64,000 bases of DNA from Desulfuromonas sp. AOP6. GTDB lineage: Bacteria; Desulfobacterota; Desulfuromonadia; Desulfuromonadales; SZUA-540. The stretch is from assembly GCF_009731355.2 (NCBI RefSeq), contig NZ_AP022810.1, forward strand, positions 1,330,001 through 1,394,000. The letters run 5' to 3'. Below the pieces are notes generated by a model that saw only the letters and a program-made list of their open reading frames with translations, ran no database searches and was not told the DNA's origin. The position numbers were made by a program, and so were the translations under genes. This document shows positions 58,979-64,000 of the stretch, one piece after another; the stretch's first letter is position 1, and each line of letters begins with the position of its first letter.

Positions 58979-60574
58979 ATGACAGCAGCGGTTTCTCACA
59001 TTCAGCATACGTTCAGACACGCTGTGGTCTACAGTGGGGCCAGCATTCTGTCCCGCATTGTCGGCTTCCTCATGCTTCCGGTCTACTCTCACTATCTCAG
59101 GGGGGAGGGGTACGGCATCATCGGTATGATCGACGTGGTTCTGTCGATGATGACACTGGTGGTGGGGTACGGCATTGCCGGCGCCATGGGGCGCTTCTAT
59201 TTCGAGCAAAAAACCGAGCAGGAGCGCAAGACCCTGGTATCGACCACCATGGCCCTTATGCTGGCCATGGTGCTACTGGTGTCCTCTCCGGTGCTGATAT
59301 TTCATGAATCCGTCGCCTGGCTTGCCCTGGGCAGTCGGGAATACGGTTACTACCTGGTTATCGCCGCGCTGGCTTTCATTTGCGAGATGAGTGCCAAAGC
59401 ACCGGAAGCCTATATCCTGCTGCGGCAGAAACCCTTCCTGATCTCTTTTCTGTCACTAGGGCGCCTAGTACTTGGATTGTCTCTCAATATCTACCTGATC
59501 GTCTCTCTTGAAATGGGAGTGTTGGGATATCTGTATGCCTCCCTGCTTACCGGCATAGCAACCACCGTGGTTATGCATGGTTATGCCCTGTATCACGTCG
59601 GTTTCGGTTTCGACAGAAAGGTCATCCATAAGATTCTCCGATTCAGCCTGCCGCTGTTGCCTGGGTACGTTGCCATGTTCGTCAGGGGCAATGCCGACCG
59701 CGTGATTCTAAGAACCTACCTTGGCCTGGCACAGCTTGGCGCCTTCGAGATGCTGTTCAAGTTCGCGACTCTGCTGGGGGTGTTGATCGTCGAACCCTTT
59801 TCCAAAATATGGAACGTCAAACGCTACGAGATCTGCGACGCCCCTGAGGGGCCCGAGACCATGGCCCGAATGTTCAGCCTTCAGTTGGCCCTACTGCTTT
59901 TTTTCGGCCTTATTCTTTCACTCGAAATCCCTTTGCTGTTGAGAGTAATGACTCCACCGGAATTCTGGGTGGGTGGCGGCATCGTGTCGTTGGCTGTCGT
60001 TTCGCGGATACTCAACGCCGCCTACCAGCAGGTCAGTTTCGGTCTGATCTATGCCAAGAAGACCTTTAATATTTCCGTGATTCAGGGAGTGACGGCAACT
60101 CTTAGCATAGCGTTCAATTTTTTACTGATACCCCGGTACGGCATTTTGGGCGCTGTGTTGGCTTCATGCCTGGTGGCTTTGTGTCAATGTGTCATGGCCC
60201 ATTATATGTCTGTCGGCTATTACCCGATCCCTTTCCAGTGGGGCAAAATTGCCCAGATGACGCTGGCGGCAGCCACTATTTACATTCTAGTTGGGCCCGT
60301 CTCCGTCGATTCCTTCGGTTTAGCTCCATGGCTGAACCAAACCCTCAAACCCAGTGTCGCTAGCATGATGACTGCCATGCACCTCGACGCTATCAAGGAT
60401 GGCAAGCTTTTGCTGTATGTGACCGACAATATCCCACTCGTGGTCGAAGGGACGATTAAACTGTTCCTGGCTTTTTCTTTTCTGCCGATTCTGATTTTCA
60501 TGGGGATTGTTCCGCGTCGACTTTTCAGATGGCAGGTGTTGTGTCACCCGCTTCGAGCGTTTGCAGGAGGGTGA
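58979..60574 (+). CDS. Wzx-type polysaccharide flippase
   Basis: A 531-residue membrane protein with about 12-14 helices of the MOP superfamily. The opening HAVVYSGASILSRIVGFLMLPVYSHYL is typical of RfbX/Wzx flippases, which move lipid-linked oligosaccharides across the inner membrane. There is an unusual extra hydrophobic segment near the C-terminus (about 490-515). No Wzy-type polymerase gene follows in the window. Confidence 0.9.
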   Translation: MTAAVSHIQHTFRHAVVYSGASILSRIVGFLMLPVYSHYLRGEGYGIIGMIDVVLSMMTLVVGYGIAGAMGRFYFEQKTEQERKTLVSTTMALMLAMVLLVSSPVLIFHESVAWLALGSREYGYYLVIAALAFICEMSAKAPEAYILLRQKPFLISFLSLGRLVLGLSLNIYLIVSLEMGVLGYLYASLLTGIATTVVMHGYALYHVGFGFDRKVIHKILRFSLPLLPGYVAMFVRGNADRVILRTYLGLAQLGAFEMLFKFATLLGVLIVEPFSKIWNVKRYEICDAPEGPETMARMFSLQLALLLFFGLILSLEIPLLLRVMTPPEFWVGGGIVSLAVVSRILNAAYQQVSFGLIYAKKTFNISVIQGVTATLSIAFNFLLIPRYGILGAVLASCLVALCQCVMAHYMSVGYYPIPFQWGKIAQMTLAAATIYILVGPVSVDSFGLAPWLNQTLKPSVASMMTAMHLDAIKDGKLLLYVTDNIPLVVEGTIKLFLAFSFLPILIFMGIVPRRLFRWQVLCHPLRAFAGG

Positions 60575-60612
60575 GGCCTGTCCATTAGCTTCCATAAAAT
60601 AAGGTGTGTTTG

Positions 60613-61692
60613 ATGGCCGGTATCCTATATCTAATTGATAGTTTGCATGTTGGTGGCACAGAAAAGCAGTTAGTGAAGCTAATTGCTGGGCTCGATCGCC
60701 GACGGTTTCAACCTCATTTATGTACTTTAAAGGGAACCGGAGGGCTTCTGGCTGATGTCGACGTACCTCAAATGTTCTTGCCATTTGAAAGCTTCACTAA
60801 GCCAACTCTGTTTCCGGCTTTGAAGGGACTAGCGAATTATGTCCGCAACCATGACATCCGCATCATACAGACATTTTTTCAAGATCCTTTTCTAATCGCA
60901 GCTTTGACCAGACCTTTTTTTGATGCCCGACTGATAGGTTCATTCCGTGACATGGGGTTCTGGCGTACCCCGGCCGAAAGCCGCAAGATGCGACTTGCGT
61001 ATCACTTTTTTACGGGGTTTATCGCCAACTCTCAGGCAGTGAAAGACCACTTTGTTCAAATTGATGGTCTTAATGCTGAAAAAATAAGGGTTATTTATAA
61101 CGGCATCGAAAAAGATGAGGGCGAAAACAGCCTTAAGGGCAAAGATCCCGTTGTTGGCATCGTTGCCAATTGTAATCGTACAGTCAAACGTGTGGATGAT
61201 TTCGTTCGAGTTGCTGCGATAGTCCATCAGCGATTGCCCAAGGTTAGGTTTGTAGTAGTCGGTGACGGTAATCAGCGTGCCCAGCTTGAACAGATGAGTC
61301 AGGCCATGGGGCTTGCTGAAGTTATGACCTTTGCAGGAAGCGTCGCTTGCCCTATGGATTATGTCAGAGGTTTTGATGTGGGAGTTAATGTCTCGGAAAC
61401 TGAAGGTTTCTGCAACGCCATTCTAGAGTATATGGCTTGTGGAGTGCCAGTAGTGGCCACTGCGGCTGGGGGAAATCCCGAGCTGGTTGATGATGGCGAA
61501 AATGGTTATCTGGTACCAGTGGGGGATATAGCATGTATCGCGGAACGAATTGTTCAGCTGGTTGAAAATACAGAAATACGGGCCAAATTCGGTTCAAAGA
61601 ATGCAGAAAAAGTGTCCGATGTTTTTTCGATGCAGCGAATGATTGATCAACACCAAGATTATTACAATGAGATTTGGCATACAAATAGATAA
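60613..61692 (+). CDS. Family 4 glycosyltransferase
   Basis: A 359-residue GT-B enzyme: the N-terminal LHVGGTEKQLVKLIAGL, GIVANCNRTVKRVDDFV and E-x7-E signature ETEGFCNAILEYMACGVPVV. ATG 60613 is preceded by AAGGTG; the frame opens at GTG 60604. From this gene on, base composition is visibly richer in A+T than in the preceding operon, suggesting later acquisition or exchange of this end of the locus. Confidence 0.9.
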   Translation: MAGILYLIDSLHVGGTEKQLVKLIAGLDRRRFQPHLCTLKGTGGLLADVDVPQMFLPFESFTKPTLFPALKGLANYVRNHDIRIIQTFFQDPFLIAALTRPFFDARLIGSFRDMGFWRTPAESRKMRLAYHFFTGFIANSQAVKDHFVQIDGLNAEKIRVIYNGIEKDEGENSLKGKDPVVGIVANCNRTVKRVDDFVRVAAIVHQRLPKVRFVVVGDGNQRAQLEQMSQAMGLAEVMTFAGSVACPMDYVRGFDVGVNVSETEGFCNAILEYMACGVPVVATAAGGNPELVDDGENGYLVPVGDIACIAERIVQLVENTEIRAKFGSKNAEKVSDVFSMQRMIDQHQDYYNEIWHTNR

Positions 61693-61718
61693 GAGCCGGC
61701 ACTATTAAAGGGATCAAA

Positions 61719-62897
61719 TTGAATAAATACAGCCTGATAAACTTTGGATATAATCCGTGGAGTGATTTCTGGAAGAGGAATCAGACAATTTTTTATTTCC
61801 TGACCAAGGAAAACATCATCGGTCAATCTTACTTTATCAATACGCCCGTTTGGCCGATGGACCTTATAACAAACCCCAAAGCTGAGTTAGCGCAACCCAA
61901 GGTCAACAACTGGAAGGCGATGACCGGTAGAAAGTCAAATTACTTTAAAGGAAAAATCATCACCCCTGTTGTTTTGCCAATGGCCGCAAGAAATTCATGT
62001 TTCAAAAAGGTCGGTGATTATATTCTGGAAAGGAACCTGATCGACATTTCGAGTAAAAACACAATTCTGCTGGTTAACAGGCCTGATAGTTGGACCCGCT
62101 CGCTGGTAGAAAGACGTTTTTCGGATGTAGCGATAAAAATTTTTGATTGGTCCGATGACTTTGAACAATTTACCGACGATGAAGCCACCCGAAAAACCAT
62201 ACGCGATAATGTTCAATACCATATCTCCTCATCCGACATCGTCTTGTGTGTGAATGATAAATTGGGAGAGTTTGCGAAAAAGATCAATCCCAATTCCCAA
62301 GTGGTGAAGAACGCGACGAATTATTTTACTTTCGAATGGGCGTACCCAGTTCGAGTTAGGGCGTTCAGGACCGGTCGACCTCTGATCGGCTATATGGGGT
62401 GGATAAATGAATTACGCCTTGATGAGCAGTTGATCGAATATCTGGCGAAAAGTAGACCCGAATGGGATTTTGTTTTTGTCGGGCCCAAGAGCCATGAAGA
62501 TGCCCTTGCTCGGTTATCTGCCCGTTGTCAGAACGTCCACTTGCGCGACCCGGTTCCCTATTCCAATATCCCATGGGTCCTGAGCCAGTTCGATGTCTGT
62601 ATACTACCCAATCTGCTGAATAAGCACACTGCTGGAAATGACCCCATCAAGTACTTTGACTACCTCGCCAGTGGCAAGCCTATCGTTTCTACTGATACCG
62701 CCGGCGCGGAGTATCTCGCTGGGTATATCGAAATAGCCCACGACAAACAACAGTTTCTAGACAAGATATCAGATTGCCTGAGTCACCCGAAAGAGGAACG
62801 TGAGCGGGTCGCTTTCGGGCGGCTCAACTCCTGGTCGAATCGATTTAACGAGGTAAGAGAACTTATATACGAGGCATTGGCTAGAAATGAAAGATAA
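61719..62897 (+). CDS. Glycosyltransferase-like protein (GT-B fold)
   Basis: A 392-residue protein with a distant glycosyltransferase family 4 pattern: the second half contains RPLIGYMGWINELRLD, WDFVFVGPKSHED, VPYSNIPWVLSQFDVCILP and YFDYLASGKPIVST. The first half has no conserved motif that I recognise. It resembles the putative glycosyltransferases found in teichuronic-acid and capsule loci. Start is TTG 61719 after AAAGGG. A/T-rich like its neighbours. Confidence 0.8.
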   Translation: MNKYSLINFGYNPWSDFWKRNQTIFYFLTKENIIGQSYFINTPVWPMDLITNPKAELAQPKVNNWKAMTGRKSNYFKGKIITPVVLPMAARNSCFKKVGDYILERNLIDISSKNTILLVNRPDSWTRSLVERRFSDVAIKIFDWSDDFEQFTDDEATRKTIRDNVQYHISSSDIVLCVNDKLGEFAKKINPNSQVVKNATNYFTFEWAYPVRVRAFRTGRPLIGYMGWINELRLDEQLIEYLAKSRPEWDFVFVGPKSHEDALARLSARCQNVHLRDPVPYSNIPWVLSQFDVCILPNLLNKHTAGNDPIKYFDYLASGKPIVSTDTAGAEYLAGYIEIAHDKQQFLDKISDCLSHPKEERERVAFGRLNSWSNRFNEVRELIYEALARNER

Positions 62898-64000
62898 GAT
62901 CACTGTCCTTCATTGTATCTTCGACTATTATCCTTCCTTCAGCGGCCATGGGATATACCTGGACAATCTTTTTCCGTTTATCGATCAGACCCGCTACCAA
63001 AACAAGGTCTTGTCATGCAGCTATGGAAAATACGGCCCTCGAGACGAATTTCGCGGCATTCCAATCTATCGCTTCGATTTTACGCCTGGTGGCCGATTCT
63101 CAGAGTTGCGTCATGGCTATCAGATTCTGCAATTCCTGTTTCGCCACAGGGATATGTTCGACATCCTTCACTTGCATGGGCACATTGACATCTATGGTCT
63201 GCTTGCCCTGTTTTGTCGAATTTTTAAAAAAAAGCTGGTTATGCAGATGGTTCTTTTGGGGACAGACGATCCTCTGACTATCAAGCGCAATTACAAGCTG
63301 ATGGCGTTACGCTTTCACCTTTTTTTGCTGATCGACAAATTTCTATGTATTTCGAGGCAGATTGTAAATTCCTGCATAGAGGCTGGAATCCCCTCTGAAC
63401 AGGTGGCGTATGTCCCCCAAGGTGTCGACAGCGATCGCTTTCATCCCGTCACCCATGTAGAAAAAGAGCGGATCAGAACAACACTCAGTCTGGAACCTGG
63501 AACGAAGGTGGTCACTTTTGTCGGTGCAATTATCAAACGAAAAGGAATCGATTGGCTTATCGACGCGTGGAAGAATATTCAGAGAGATCATGCGAATGCG
63601 CTGCTGCTATTAGTTGGGCCTTACCAATTTTCAGATGAGGATACAAATCAGCAAATGCTGGATGCTTTTGTCCAGGGAATCAAGAATGAGATCACCAAAA
63701 ATCAGTTGAACGTCCGAATGGTTGGGCGTCGAGATGATGTGGATCTTTTTCTTAAAATGTCTGACGTTTTTGTATTGCCTTCTCGGAAAGAAGGTTTTGG
63801 CAACGTAATCATCGAAGCAATGGCGTGTGGTGTACCGCCGGTTGTGACCTTTATGGATGGCGTGGCCCTCGATACCGTTCAACACGGGTACAATGGATTC
63901 ATTGCCAATGATCCGTCCGAGCTATCGAACTATGTGAGTCAGTTGCTGAAAGATGAGCAGATGAGCCTGAAAATAGCTCAGAATGCTCGGCAAACGGTCG
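62887..64000 (+). CDS. Family 4 glycosyltransferase, 3' end outside window
   Basis: An open frame from ATG 62887 to the end of the window (about 371 codons), overlapping the previous gene by 11 bases. It carries HCIFDYYPSFSGHGIYLDNL at the N-terminus, VTFVGAIIKRKGIDWLIDAW in the middle and the E-x7-E motif RKEGFGNVIIEAMACGVPPVV, all GT4 features. The C-terminal stretch ends at AQNARQTV, so only a few residues to a few dozen should be missing. Confidence 0.88.
   Translation, partial: MKDKITVLHCIFDYYPSFSGHGIYLDNLFPFIDQTRYQNKVLSCSYGKYGPRDEFRGIPIYRFDFTPGGRFSELRHGYQILQFLFRHRDMFDILHLHGHIDIYGLLALFCRIFKKKLVMQMVLLGTDDPLTIKRNYKLMALRFHLFLLIDKFLCISRQIVNSCIEAGIPSEQVAYVPQGVDSDRFHPVTHVEKERIRTTLSLEPGTKVVTFVGAIIKRKGIDWLIDAWKNIQRDHANALLLLVGPYQFSDEDTNQQMLDAFVQGIKNEITKNQLNVRMVGRRDDVDLFLKMSDVFVLPSRKEGFGNVIIEAMACGVPPVVTFMDGVALDTVQHGYNGFIANDPSELSNYVSQLLKDEQMSLKIAQNARQTV

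Noticed and set aside
1-64000. CRISPR arrays, rRNA or tRNA genes, insertion sequences
   Set aside because: I saw no regularly spaced repeats, no tRNA-like cloverleaf or rRNA segments and no transposase or terminal inverted repeats.

Overview
The window looks like a chromosomal segment of a Gram-negative anaerobe of the Desulfuromonadales/Geobacterales type (Desulfuromonas, Pelobacter, Geobacter relatives). This is inferred from gene content: a four-subunit 2-oxoacid:ferredoxin oxidoreductase, a MaeB-type malic enzyme, an archaeal-type phosphoglycerate mutase/putative homoserine kinase, a Gly/Lys-type phosphofructokinase, many sigma-54 elements, and a PEP-CTERM/exosortase exopolysaccharide locus. 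Most of the window is G+C-rich; the last 3.4 kb is visibly A+T-richer.

Region 1 (1-26.5 kb) is housekeeping. It holds the 3' end of glnA, then thrC and maeB on the minus strand. A plus-strand group follows: phosphoesterase, HIT protein, LapA-like protein, ExbB, ExbD, ROK sugar kinase, phosphofructokinase, and a membrane GAF/MCP-type sensor. A CDF metal transporter and a hypothetical gene lie on the minus strand. Then come mutS, a cell-wall amidase, glnD, xerD, apgM, korDABC, holC and rsmE. Several true starts are TTG or GTG codons with strong ribosome binding sites.

Region 2 (26.5-32.7 kb) is a regulatory island. It has a GAF/kinase-like/GAF/HD-GYP-like protein with a damaged HD site, a PEP-CTERM surface protein on the opposite strand, and an NtrB-like kinase with an NtrC-like sigma-54 activator. 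I find three sigma-54 (-24/-12) promoters here. Two of them, on opposite strands and 3.2 kb apart, carry the same 17-bp dyad (16 of 17 bases) exactly 49 bp upstream of the -24 box. The third heads the polysaccharide operon and has two related dyads further upstream. This is the most interesting signal in the window: a local sigma-54 regulon tying the sorted protein, a signalling protein and the exopolysaccharide/exosortase operon to one activator.

Region 3 (32.7-64 kb) is one uninterrupted co-directional run of about 25 genes with no recognisable terminator. It encodes a non-phosphorylatable receiver, the TPR lipoprotein PrsT, the initiating sugar transferase, export protein, chain-length regulator, tyrosine autokinase, outer-membrane beta-barrel, AAA ATPase and polysaccharide deacetylase of XrtA-type loci. 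After these come sugar-modification genes (epimerase, three zinc-finger C-methyltransferase-like proteins, a cytidylyltransferase, a PIG-L deacetylase), a 1424-residue secreted repeat protein, glycosyltransferases, the exosortase with EpsI, a flippase and further glycosyltransferases, the last running off the window. The expected scheme is that a polymer is built and exported by this machinery, while the exosortase processes proteins such as the PEP-CTERM protein of region 2 during their delivery to the surface.
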